Position numbers and translations under genes: made by a program | From: Bacillota bacterium | GTDB lineage: Bacteria > Bacillota > Clostridia > Oscillospirales > Ruminococcaceae | Reading direction: 5' to 3' | Assembly (NCBI GenBank): GCA_023395435.1 | Contig: JAEWZG010000108.1 | Span: forward strand, 1-24,792 | DNA: 24,792 bases | Notes under the pieces: generated by a model | The model's database searches: none | The model's input: the letters and a program-made list of their open reading frames with translations, nothing else | What the model was told of the DNA's origin: nothing | In this document: piece by piece, positions 7,788 to 15,215 of the stretch | How positions within the stretch are numbered: the first letter of the stretch is position 1 | Layout of the letters: the number at the start of each line of letters is the position of its first letter

Positions 7788-8687
7788 TTATTTTACGATA
7801 TCAAAGATGACCGTTATAGAAAAAATCTCATCTTTGAGATTTGCAGAAATTGTTCCGCCCATTTTTTCAGTAAGTCCCTTTGCTATTGAAAGTCCAAGAC
7901 CTGTCGAAGACTGTGTTCGTGAAACATCAGACTTGTAGAATCTATCAAACACTTGTGTTATATCGATATCATCTTCATCATCGACATTATTAGAGCACAC
8001 AAGCTCTACTTTACCATTAGATTTCCCAAGAGTTATTTTCATTTCTGAAAGGCTGTGCTCAATGCTGTTCTTTATAATGTTTTGAATTACTCTTATAACG
8101 GCTGCCTGATTGCAAAAAACAGATAATTGCTCATCGCATATAAAAATATGAGGTTCAATTCCTTTGGCATTAAATTCATCATAGAAAGAAAAAAGTGTAG
8201 CAGTAAGGAGCTTATTGAAATTGATTTTTTCAAGATCAAGAGTATAATTATCATCCTGAAGTTTTGTATAGGTAAAAAGCTCGTCAAGCATAACTTTTAG
8301 ACTATCAATACGATTTTGAATAATATCGCTGTATTTGTCCTTTTCCTTATCAGAGGTACTTTCTTTTAAAAGCTGAAAATAGCCATCCAATGATGTTAGC
8401 GGTGTTCTTATATCGTGAGAAAGATTTGTTATAGTTTCTTTAAGATTGTTACTATTGCGCATGACATTTATATCATGAGTCTTCTGATTTGTAATCATAC
8501 CATTGATGCTATCAACAAGCTCACTAATATATTTACTGTTGATTTCCTGAGTAACCATCTTATTAGTATTATTATTATTTATGAATGCCAATTGGCGGCA
8601 GATAAGCTTTATCTGTCGCCTCTGGAGGTATATTATATAAGAAAGAAGTATAGCAAGAATTATAAGAACTACTGCTAAAATATTCAT
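7788..8687 (-). CDS. two-component sensor histidine kinase
   Basis: A 299-residue membrane kinase. One N-terminal hydrophobic helix (about 4-20) is followed immediately by a cytoplasmic linker, so there is almost no extracellular sensor region. The H-box is SHDIRTPLTSL with phospho-acceptor H91, the N-box is IIKNSIEHS, and the G-box is STGLGLSIAKGL. The short input region is typical of kinases that sense through a partner ABC transporter, as in Bce/Lan-type peptide detoxification systems. It starts 8 nt after the ABC-2 permease stop, behind GTAGAGGG, and belongs to the same operon as the response regulator at 10561-11232, its obvious partner. Direct signal and target promoters are unknown. 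Confidence 0.93.
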   Translation of the reverse strand: MNILAVVLIILAILLSYIIYLQRRQIKLICRQLAFINNNNTNKMVTQEINSKYISELVDSINGMITNQKTHDINVMRNSNNLKETITNLSHDIRTPLTSLDGYFQLLKESTSDKEKDKYSDIIQNRIDSLKVMLDELFTYTKLQDDNYTLDLEKINFNKLLTATLFSFYDEFNAKGIEPHIFICDEQLSVFCNQAAVIRVIQNIIKNSIEHSLSEMKITLGKSNGKVELVCSNNVDDEDDIDITQVFDRFYKSDVSRTQSSTGLGLSIAKGLTEKMGGTISANLKDEIFSITVIFDIVK

Positions 8688-8695
8688 AAAACCCT

Positions 8696-9565
8696 CTACT
8701 TAATATCTCGTTTTTCAAGGACGAAAACACTTCCGACTACTGATATAATAAGGAATACACCAGCTACTATTACTGCTGTAAGTATATCTTTTGATGAACT
8801 TGCCGGTCCGATAGTTGAAATATTACCGGTAAGAATATATTTTGAAAGAGTAAAGTCCTTATCTTTAATAATATTGTTTCCTGTAAGAAGCTTGCTAAGG
8901 AACATAACTAAAACATTTGCAATTCCAGCAACTATACACATACTTGCTGTTATACTGCCCGCAGTATTTCTTAACCATTCCACAATAAAAAGTATCAGCG
9001 CACAAATTGCAAACATCAAAATAAATTGTGTAAGTACAATCTTTATTAGTGATGACATTCCACCTGAAATTACATAGCCTAAAAATACCTTGCTTCCAAG
9101 AATCATTGCAAATATTGAAAATGCAAAAGTAAAAATCGTGAATAAAAACGCTACAACTAATTTTGAAAAGATAAGATATCTTCGCCTCGTGAACTGTCCG
9201 ACAAGATTTTTAATGTAACCTGTTTTAAGTTCAGAATTGAAGAATATCAGACAGAAGATAGCAACAAGCATACTTATCATACTGCCATTTGTCATACTTG
9301 AAAATAATTCATTAATAGAAAACTTCGCTCCGTTAATGTGATCCATTATATTATCAGTTTTTGCAGTAAACCCTACGCTTACATTTTCATCTGATGAAGC
9401 TTGTTCAACCTGTTCAAGCAAGGCTGGATTATCTTTAAACTGATTAATAGTAATTTTCATTATACCAACAGTAGCAAATGATACAGCGATTATACACATA
9501 AGCAAAATCCATGTACTCTTGCTCTTGAACATTTTATATATATCCATTTTAATTGCATTAATCAT
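8696..9565 (-). CDS. ABC-2 type transporter permease (lantibiotic-immunity/bacitracin-like)
   Basis: A 289-residue integral membrane protein with about six hydrophobic segments. The first (STWILLMCIIAVSFATVGIM) is separated by an extracellular loop of about 60-70 residues from the remaining helices, the usual layout of ABC-2 permeases paired with BcrA/LanF ATPases. Start ATG 9565 lies behind AGGGGGTG and overlaps the ATPase stop by 8 nt, implying translational coupling. A TTG 24 nt upstream is less likely. It forms the membrane channel for the ATPase encoded before it, and probably expels membrane-active peptides. The substrate is inferred from the ATPase type and the adjacent two-component system, not from the permease itself. 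Confidence 0.87.
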   Translation of the reverse strand: MINAIKMDIYKMFKSKSTWILLMCIIAVSFATVGIMKITINQFKDNPALLEQVEQASSDENVSVGFTAKTDNIMDHINGAKFSINELFSSMTNGSMISMLVAIFCLIFFNSELKTGYIKNLVGQFTRRRYLIFSKLVVAFLFTIFTFAFSIFAMILGSKVFLGYVISGGMSSLIKIVLTQFILMFAICALILFIVEWLRNTAGSITASMCIVAGIANVLVMFLSKLLTGNNIIKDKDFTLSKYILTGNISTIGPASSSKDILTAVIVAGVFLIISVVGSVFVLEKRDIK

Positions 9566-10472
9566 TTTTAGCACCCCCTGTAAGTCCAATAAAGTAATCT
9601 TCTAAAGCTTCGTTTTCTACTCTTATTGAGTTGACCATGATCTTCTTATCAGCAAGTGCAAAGTTAATATCAGCACTTTTATCAAGCTGTTCAAAAACAT
9701 GGATAGTCTGTTTATTGATTACCTTATAATCACTTATACCCATTCCGTCAAGAACTGTACAAGCAGCTTCAGGATGCTCAAGTATTATTTCAATATGCTC
9801 TCTGCATTGCTTTAAAAGATCTTCCTTTGAAAGCTCTTTAATAAGAACTCCATCATGGATGATACCATACATTGTTGCTATTTTTGAAAGTTCTTCAAGA
9901 ATATGACTTGATATTATTATCGTAATATTCTTTTCCTTGTTAAGCTTTAATATAGTATCTCTTACTTCAACAATACCTTGTGGATCAAGGCCGTTGATAG
10001 GCTCGTCAAGAACAAGAAGATCGGGTTCACCAACAAGTGCCATAGCAATACCAAGACGTTGCTTCATACCAAGTGAAAAATTCCCTGCCTTTTTCTTACC
10101 GACATCTGAAAGTCCAACAATTTTAAGTAGGTCTTCTATGTAGCCTTGTTTTTTTATTCCCGCACATATGCACTTAAGCTTTAAATTCTCATAAGCATTG
10201 AGGCTTGGATAAATACCAGGAGCTTCAATTAATGTTCCTATTCTTGAAAGGACATTTCTTATTTCCTTACCTTTATAATTGAATAGTGTAATTTCACCAC
10301 TTGTTGGCTCTGAAAGCCCACTTATCATTTTAAGAAAGGTAGTCTTTCCGGCACCGTTACGTCCGATAAAGCCATAAATGTCGCCCTGCTTTATATGAAG
10401 GCTGACTTCATTAACAGCTTTTTGCTCTTTAAACTTCTTTGTGAGACAATTTGTACTCAATAAATAATCCAT
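9558..10472 (-). CDS. ABC transporter ATP-binding protein, LanF/BcrA type with E-loop
   Basis: A 304-residue ATPase: Walker A GRNGAGKTT (37-45), signature FSLGMKQ (132-138), Walker B LLVLDE (152-157) and H-loop H190. Where most ABC proteins carry the Q-loop glutamine it has glutamate (IGTLIEAPGIYPSL, E83). This E-loop is characteristic of lantibiotic-immunity LanF and bacitracin-resistance BcrA ATPases. About 90 residues follow the core, as in that family. I choose ATG 10472 behind GGAGGG; the upstream in-frame start at 10523 has no such site. It sits in the order response regulator, ATPase, permease, kinase, so a role in export of or immunity to peptide antibiotics is likely. Confidence 0.92.
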   Translation of the reverse strand: MDYLLSTNCLTKKFKEQKAVNEVSLHIKQGDIYGFIGRNGAGKTTFLKMISGLSEPTSGEITLFNYKGKEIRNVLSRIGTLIEAPGIYPSLNAYENLKLKCICAGIKKQGYIEDLLKIVGLSDVGKKKAGNFSLGMKQRLGIAMALVGEPDLLVLDEPINGLDPQGIVEVRDTILKLNKEKNITIIISSHILEELSKIATMYGIIHDGVLIKELSKEDLLKQCREHIEIILEHPEAACTVLDGMGISDYKVINKQTIHVFEQLDKSADINFALADKKIMVNSIRVENEALEDYFIGLTGGAKND

Positions 10473-10560
10473 TTCATTCCCTCCGTGTTGTTTCATTAAC
10501 TGTATTATATTCTGCAAGTACAAATTAATCGCAAAGTAAAGTTAAAGAAAGTATAAAGAT

Positions 10561-11232
10561 TTATTTTGAAAGTTTAAAGCCTATTCCCCACACTGTTTCT
10601 ATGTATTCAATATCAGTTATCTTCTTGAATTTCTGACGGATGTTGCTTATATGGACGTTAATTGTCTTGTCCTCACCGATATAAAAGTCACCCCACGCGT
10701 AATCATAAATATCCTGTTTTGAAAAAACTTTATTCTGATAGGTCATTAATAACTCAAGAATCTTGAATTCCTGCTTTGTAAGACTTACTTCCTCATTATT
10801 TAAAAGACATTGAAAGGTTGTCTTGTTAAGTATGAGATCCTTATATGATAATATCTGCATTGATGTATCAGTTGAATTATGTCTTATTGCAACACCAACA
10901 CGTGCAATAAGCTCTTTAATTTCAAAAGGCTTTGTTATGTAATCATCAGCACCACAGCCGAGTAAATCAACCTTGCTGTCAAGCTCGTCCTTTGCAGAAA
11001 TAATTATTACAGGTGATTTATATTGTGGCTTGATTTTCTTCAACAATTCCTCACCACACATTCCTGGGAGCATTAAATCAAGCAGCACCAGAGAAAATTC
11101 ATTGTTTTTAATATGCATAAGCCCTTCTGTTCCCGAAAAAGCCTGTGTACAGGCATAGCCATTTTTAGAAAGAGCGTCACAGATTAAATTATTAATATCA
11201 TTATTATCTTCAATGATGAGTATCGGCAGCAT
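10561..11232 (-). CDS. OmpR-family response regulator
   Basis: A 223-residue DNA-binding regulator. The receiver domain (1-118) has the acidic pair E8/D9, phospho-acceptor D52 (LVLLDLMLPG) and conserved K101 (ITKPFE). The C-terminal winged helix (about 125-220) is OmpR/PhoB-like (LTKQEFKILELL, KTINVHISNIRQKF, TVWGIGFKL). The start is ATG 11232, which has AGAGGTG at good spacing; a longer in-frame start at 11283 would lie inside the promoter. It leads the operon with the LanF-type transporter and the histidine kinase, and 88 nt separate it from the ATPase. Its targets probably include this operon and the FtsX-type ABC pair, by analogy with Bce/Lan systems. Confidence 0.95.
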   Translation of the reverse strand: MLPILIIEDNNDINNLICDALSKNGYACTQAFSGTEGLMHIKNNEFSLVLLDLMLPGMCGEELLKKIKPQYKSPVIIISAKDELDSKVDLLGCGADDYITKPFEIKELIARVGVAIRHNSTDTSMQILSYKDLILNKTTFQCLLNNEEVSLTKQEFKILELLMTYQNKVFSKQDIYDYAWGDFYIGEDKTINVHISNIRQKFKKITDIEYIETVWGIGFKLSK

Positions 11233-11263
11233 TTCTTCACCTCTTATAAATTCATTTATCTTA

Positions 11264-11292
11264 ATTATACTTTTAAAAACCAATCAGGTCAA
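11264..11292 (-). promoter_or_regulatory. promoter of the regulator-transporter-kinase operon
   Basis: Minus strand: TTGACC (11292-11287), a 17-nt spacer and perfect TATAAT (11269-11264), 32 bp upstream of the chosen response-regulator start. It is divergent from the WYL gene promoter. Confidence 0.85.
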
Positions 11293-11321
11293 TAAATTTA
11301 CATTTTTTGACCCATATTTTT

Positions 11322-11345
11322 AATATGACTTGTAAATGTCATATT
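11322..11345. promoter_or_regulatory. 24-bp inverted repeat, probable WYL-regulator operator (site 1)
   Basis: AATATGAC-N8-GTCATATT is a perfect 8-bp inverted repeat. The -35 hexamer of the WYL gene lies in its centre. The same half-sites and total length recur at 12273-12296 upstream of the next operon. Confidence 0.75.
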
Positions 11346-11358
11346 AAAGGAATATAAT
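11330..11358 (+). promoter_or_regulatory. promoter of the WYL regulator gene
   Basis: TTGTAA (11330-11335), a 17-nt spacer and perfect TATAAT (11353-11358). The predicted start point near 11365 rules out the upstream ATG at 11357 and selects ATG 11375. Confidence 0.75.
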
Positions 11359-11374
11359 GTATTCGGGTGATAAT

Positions 11375-12274
11375 ATGCAGATAAACAGAATGTTTGAAAT
11401 AATATACATACTTTTAGAGAAAAAAACCGTAACAGCAAAAGAACTTGCAGACCGCTTTGAGGTTTCTATCAGGACGATATACAGGGATATTGAAAGTCTT
11501 TCTGCCACAGGGATTCCTGTTTTCATGAGCAAAGGAAAGGGCGGTGGGATATCGTTGCTTTCTGATTTTGTTCTTAATAAAACTGTACTAACACAGAATG
11601 AAAAGGATAACATTATATCTGCTCTAAATGCTATAAAAACCATTGATGTTGAGAATTCAAACTCTGCAATTGGGAGATTAAGTTCCCTTTTGGGCAAACA
11701 GAACAGCAACTGGATTGAGATTGACTTTTCCGACTGGGGAAACGGCGATAGAAAGAAGGACAACTTCCTTATTTTAAAAAATGCGATTATTAATAAAAAT
11801 GTTGTTGAGTTTGAATACTATAGTTCAAAAGGAGAAAAGACAGAACGCACTGCTGAATGCTTAAAGCTTTGCTTTAAAAGCCGTGATTGGTACCTTTATG
11901 CATATTGCAGACAGAGGAAGGATAGTAGGTTTTTCAAGCTTTCAAGAATGAACAATATAGTTGTTCTGGATGAAAAGATTGAAAGGATAGCTCCTGAAAC
12001 TGTTTTTAAACAGGAACAAAAGCTTTTTGATAGTGAGTTTATTACTATAAAAATGAAGTTTTCACCTAAAATGGCATTTATGGTTTATGATTCTTTTGAT
12101 AATTATGAAGTAATGAAGGACGGTGGCTTTCTTGTTACAGCAGAAATGCCGAAGGCAAACTGGCTTATAAGCTACATACTATCTTTTGGTGAATACTGTG
12201 AGGTTTTGGAACCACAGGAAATCAGAGATAAAGTAAAAAACAGTTTAGAAAAAATTTCCGAAAAATATTTATAA
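11375..12274 (+). CDS. WYL-domain HTH transcriptional regulator (YafY/DeoR-like)
   Basis: A 299-residue regulator. An N-terminal HTH_11 winged helix (about 1-60) contains KELADRFEVSIRTIYRDIE. The central part (about 130-205) is a WYL domain with the literal motif DWYLYAYC and the conserved SRFFKLSRM segment. The C-terminal extension (about 215-299) resembles the WCX region. WYL domains bind nucleic-acid or nucleotide ligands in several studied regulators, many tied to DNA damage or phage defence; the ligand here is unknown. ATG 11375 follows GGGTGAT, whereas ATG 11357 overlaps the -10 box. Identical inverted repeats lie on its own promoter and upstream of the three-gene operon that follows, so autoregulation and control of that operon are strongly suggested. 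Confidence 0.92.
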   Translation: MQINRMFEIIYILLEKKTVTAKELADRFEVSIRTIYRDIESLSATGIPVFMSKGKGGGISLLSDFVLNKTVLTQNEKDNIISALNAIKTIDVENSNSAIGRLSSLLGKQNSNWIEIDFSDWGNGDRKKDNFLILKNAIINKNVVEFEYYSSKGEKTERTAECLKLCFKSRDWYLYAYCRQRKDSRFFKLSRMNNIVVLDEKIERIAPETVFKQEQKLFDSEFITIKMKFSPKMAFMVYDSFDNYEVMKDGGFLVTAEMPKANWLISYILSFGEYCEVLEPQEIRDKVKNSLEKISEKYL

Positions 12275-12296
12275 TATGACATACAGCTGTCATATT
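12273..12296. promoter_or_regulatory. 24-bp inverted repeat, probable WYL-regulator operator (site 2)
   Basis: AATATGACA-N6-TGTCATATT is a perfect 9-bp inverted repeat. It shares the AATATGAC-N8-GTCATATT pattern with site 1 and begins within the WYL stop codon, about 45 bp before the GyrI-like gene. A clear -35/-10 pair for the downstream operon could not be fixed; TATTAT at 12305-12310 is a possible -10. Confidence 0.75.
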
Positions 12297-12341
12297 AATA
12301 AGTTTATTATTGAATTACAAACTTGAAGGAGGTAATTCAAT

Positions 12342-12782
12342 ATGAATTATGAAATCGTAACACTTGAAGAAAAAACAATAGTAGGTCTTGAAACAAAGAC
12401 AGGCATCAACGATCCTAAATGTCAAGAAAAAATCGGTGGACTTTGGAATAGCTTTATGGGCAATGGAATGGCAAGCACCATCAAAAACATAAAGAGTGGG
12501 CATTCCTTCGGAATATATTCAAATTATACTGAAACTGATTATGATGTCACAGTTGGTATGGATGTTAACAAAGCTGAAAACCCTGAGCTTAAAACAAAAA
12601 TCATTCCAGCTGGAAAATATGCTAAATTCAGTATTTGTGGTCATGTAGTAAATGATGTAGCAAAGGCTTGGGATGATATATGGGCAATGAATCTCGACAG
12701 AACCTTTACTGCTGATTTTGAAGAATATCTTGACAATGATATGGAAAATGCACACGTTGACATTTATGTAGCTTTAAAATAA
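12342..12782 (+). CDS. GyrI-like / AraC effector-binding-domain protein
   Basis: A stand-alone ligand-binding protein of 146 residues, the size of one SHS2-pair GyrI-like domain. Family features are the N-terminal strand YEIVTLEEKTIVGLETKT, the central FGIYSNYTETDYDVTVGMDV segment, the PAGKYAKF turn and the C-terminal VDIYVALK strand. It has no DNA-binding domain, signal or membrane segment. Related free-standing domains bind cationic or hydrophobic drugs. An AAGGAGGT site gives strong initiation. It is first in a three-gene operon (11-nt and 2-nt gaps) behind the WYL operator. A role as a small-molecule binder, sequestering or presenting a toxic compound, is inference. Confidence 0.8.
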   Translation: MNYEIVTLEEKTIVGLETKTGINDPKCQEKIGGLWNSFMGNGMASTIKNIKSGHSFGIYSNYTETDYDVTVGMDVNKAENPELKTKIIPAGKYAKFSICGHVVNDVAKAWDDIWAMNLDRTFTADFEEYLDNDMENAHVDIYVALK

Positions 12783-12793
12783 GGAGATTTATT

Positions 12794-13435
12794 ATGGCTG
12801 ATAGTTTTGATTACAAAAAAGAATTTAAGGACTTATACTTACCAAAGACAACACCGCAGATTATAGAAATCCCGACTATGAAATTTGTTCAGGTAGAGGG
12901 GCAAGGCAACCCAAATATTCCTAACGGCGAATATCAAAAAGCCGTTCAGATACTTTATTCAGTTTCCTTCACTATAAAAATGTCACCAAAGTCTGGCTTT
13001 GTAATCCCAGATTATTTCAGTTATATAGTTCCACCACTTGAAGGCTTATGGACACTACCAGAAAAACCTGAAGAAAATATTATAGATAAGGACAAACTAA
13101 AATGGACTTCAATGATACGTCAGCCAGAATTTATTGATGAAGATATATTTAGTAAAGTTTGTGAAATCATAAGACGAAAAAAGCCTGAAATTGATATTTC
13201 AAAAGCAAAGTTTGTTGAATTCACTGAAGGCTTGTGTGTTCAGTGTATGCACATAGGTTCATATGATGATGAGCCTGCTACAATAAAGAGAGTCTACGAG
13301 TTTGTTGAAGAAAACGGATACGAACTTGACTTTTCAGACGAGCGAAAACATCACGAGATTTATCTTTCAGACCCCAGAAAAACAAAGGTAGAAAATTGTA
13401 AAACAGTATTACGATTCCCAGTAAGGAGAAAATAA
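12794..13435 (+). CDS. GyrI-like domain protein, Lin2189-type
   Basis: A 213-residue cytoplasmic protein with the hallmarks of the longer GyrI-like family: an N-terminal FDYKKEFKDLYLPKTTPQIIEIP, then FVQVEGQGNPN, GLWTLPE (a conserved tryptophan-containing strand), LCVQCMHIGSYDDEP and a C-terminal HEIYLSDPRKT. Some proteins of this type (for example Listeria Lin2189) have been reported to hydrolyse cyclopropane-containing DNA-alkylating natural products. Whether this copy is an enzyme cannot be decided from sequence alone. AAGGAG lies just before the ATG, and the gene follows the shorter GyrI-like gene by 11 nt. Its pairing with a radical SAM DNA-repair-like protein is discussed under findings. 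Confidence 0.85.
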   Translation: MADSFDYKKEFKDLYLPKTTPQIIEIPTMKFVQVEGQGNPNIPNGEYQKAVQILYSVSFTIKMSPKSGFVIPDYFSYIVPPLEGLWTLPEKPEENIIDKDKLKWTSMIRQPEFIDEDIFSKVCEIIRRKKPEIDISKAKFVEFTEGLCVQCMHIGSYDDEPATIKRVYEFVEENGYELDFSDERKHHEIYLSDPRKTKVENCKTVLRFPVRRK

Positions 13436-13437
13436 AA

Positions 13438-14331
13438 ATGCAAATTGACTACATCCCTGCAAAAATAATTGTATCTTCATATGCTACTAATTCAAATTGG
13501 TTTGGAACAAATTACAATATGAATATTTACAAGGGATGTTGTCACGGATGCATCTACTGTGACAGCAGAAGTGACTGCTATCGTGTTGAAAACTTTGACA
13601 GGGTAAAGGCAAAGGAAAATGCTCTTGAAATTATACGAAACGACCTTAAGCGAAAAGTCAAGACGGGCGTTATCGGAACAGGAGCAATGAGTGACCCTTA
13701 TAATCCTTTTGAAAAGGAACTTTTACTCACACGTCACGCGCTCGAGCTGATAAATGCTTTTGAATTTGGTGTTGCTATTGCTACAAAAAGCAGTCTTATT
13801 ACAAGGGATATTGATATACTGTCAGAAATTAAGGAGCATTCCCCTGTTCTTTGCAAGTTAACTATCACTTGCGCAGATGACATGCTATCTAAAATCGTTG
13901 AACCGAATGTTTGCCCGTCTTCAGAAAGATTTGCTGCGATTAAGCAATTATCAAACGCTGGATTATTCACAGGAATACTTCTTATGCCTGTTCTCACGTT
14001 CATTAACGACACAGAAGAAAATATAAAAAACATCGTAAGACTTGCCTATGAGAATGGTGCAAAGTTCATATACTCAGCACTTGGTGTAACTTTAAGGGAT
14101 AACCAACGCAAGTATTTTTATGAACAGCTGGATAAAAAGTTCCCGGGAATTAAAGAGAAATATATAAAAACCTTTGGCAACAATTATAGCTGTGGGAGCC
14201 CGAACGCAAGGCGGTTAAGTCAGATATTCAGGGCTGAATGTGACAAGTACGGAATAATATATAAAATGCCTGAAATTATTCGTGCATACAAGCTTGGGTA
14301 CGGGGATACGCAGTTAAGCTTTTTCGATTGA
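13438..14331 (+). CDS. radical SAM protein, spore photoproduct lyase (SPL) family
   Basis: A 297-residue radical SAM enzyme. The [4Fe-4S] cluster motif is C34-x3-C38-x2-C41 (YKGCCHGCIYC), followed by DSRSDCY and the strongly conserved GTGAMSDPYNPFE and IATKSSLITRDIDIL segments. The C-terminus has the family's CGSPNARRLSQIF. It belongs to the large SPL-like group (COG1533), of which only true SPL has a proven reaction, repair of thymine spore photoproduct. This shorter branch has no assigned substrate. It starts 2 nt after the GyrI-like gene, with AAGGAG inside that gene's end, and is the last gene before a bidirectional terminator. It is cytoplasmic and oxygen-sensitive by family. Confidence 0.9.
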   Translation: MQIDYIPAKIIVSSYATNSNWFGTNYNMNIYKGCCHGCIYCDSRSDCYRVENFDRVKAKENALEIIRNDLKRKVKTGVIGTGAMSDPYNPFEKELLLTRHALELINAFEFGVAIATKSSLITRDIDILSEIKEHSPVLCKLTITCADDMLSKIVEPNVCPSSERFAAIKQLSNAGLFTGILLMPVLTFINDTEENIKNIVRLAYENGAKFIYSALGVTLRDNQRKYFYEQLDKKFPGIKEKYIKTFGNNYSCGSPNARRLSQIFRAECDKYGIIYKMPEIIRAYKLGYGDTQLSFFD

Positions 14332-14369
14332 AAAAATAAGCCTGATGAAATTCATCAGGCTTATTTTTA
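14332..14369. terminator. bidirectional intrinsic terminator
   Basis: A stem of 18 pairs (AATAAGCCTGATGAA against TTCATCAGGCTTATT plus A/T pairs) has T-runs on both strands. It ends the radical SAM operon on the plus strand and the lipoprotein gene on the minus strand, overlapping the latter's stop codon. Confidence 0.92.
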
Positions 14370-15113
14370 TTTTCTTGTAATATTAATAGTGTTGCTTATT
14401 CTGCCAATATATTTTGTTGAAGCATCAAAATCAGCGTCACCCTTGTATGCAAAAACTGTCAGTTGGATATTGTCAACCTCGTCACCCTTTTGTCCTACTG
14501 TCAGCTTTATTGATGAAGTCATTGTTTTTTCATTCATCTGACTTGGGAGAAGGTGGCTATAAAAATGACCGGGAATTTGGTGATAATCATCATAAAGATA
14601 GGTTTCGATATATTGCTTATAAACCTGGGTATCCTCAGGCTTAAGAATTCTTATAGAATGCTGTTCACCACTTTTAAGGGTAAATGTCATATAATAACCC
14701 ATTTTGTATTCTGATGAATCAACATACTTATCTATGAAAGACTGCCATAGCTTAACAGCCTGTGTTGGCGGAAGCTCAGGGTCATTTGAATAGTATGTTT
14801 CAAAACAGGCAATGTCCTTGCCCTTTATCCAGTTACTCTGGAAAAAGGGGATATACTTTCTTATGTAAGTCTTATCATCAGGGAGATACAAACCGATTTT
14901 TGTAATATGCTTTCCGTCATCAATAAGCTCAGGTAAGGAAGATGATTCCTCAACTGAAGATACTTCCGAAGATGAATCAGCTATTGAAGCTGAAACCTTG
15001 CTATCATTTTTTGTTTCCGGACTTTCTTTCTTTTTCCCACAAGCGCTGAACACTATCGAGCAAAAAATAAGAACACTACAAAGCAAAGCAGTTTTTCTAA
15101 AACCTTTTTTCAT
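14367..15113 (-). CDS. predicted lipoprotein of unknown function
   Basis: A 248-residue secreted protein with a type II signal peptide: KK at positions 2-3, a hydrophobic stretch ALLCSVLIFCSIVFSAC and lipobox cysteine C25. A serine- and acid-rich linker (about 30-62) is the usual tether, followed by a globular domain with no motif I can assign. That domain has repeated aromatic and KLW-type segments and is rich in beta-strand-like stretches near the end (IKLTVGQKGDEVDNIQLTVFAYKGD). It is probably anchored on the outer face of the membrane. GGTGATG precedes the ATG. It is convergent with the SPL operon and lies 102 bp downstream of the lipase gene, possibly on the same transcript. Confidence 0.8.
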   Translation of the reverse strand: MKKGFRKTALLCSVLIFCSIVFSACGKKKESPETKNDSKVSASIADSSSEVSSVEESSSLPELIDDGKHITKIGLYLPDDKTYIRKYIPFFQSNWIKGKDIACFETYYSNDPELPPTQAVKLWQSFIDKYVDSSEYKMGYYMTFTLKSGEQHSIRILKPEDTQVYKQYIETYLYDDYHQIPGHFYSHLLPSQMNEKTMTSSIKLTVGQKGDEVDNIQLTVFAYKGDADFDASTKYIGRISNTINITRK

Positions 15114-15215
15114 TTCATCACCATATATTAATTATTCTGTTCACATAACTGTGAGAATGTATCGCCGTATTATGCGTATTATTAAAGCTTTTTACCTAAA
15201 GACTACAAAATATCT

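Noticed and set aside
11357..11374. Upstream ATG for the WYL regulator
   Set aside because: It overlaps the TATAAT of the gene's own promoter, and family members begin at the Met corresponding to 11375.
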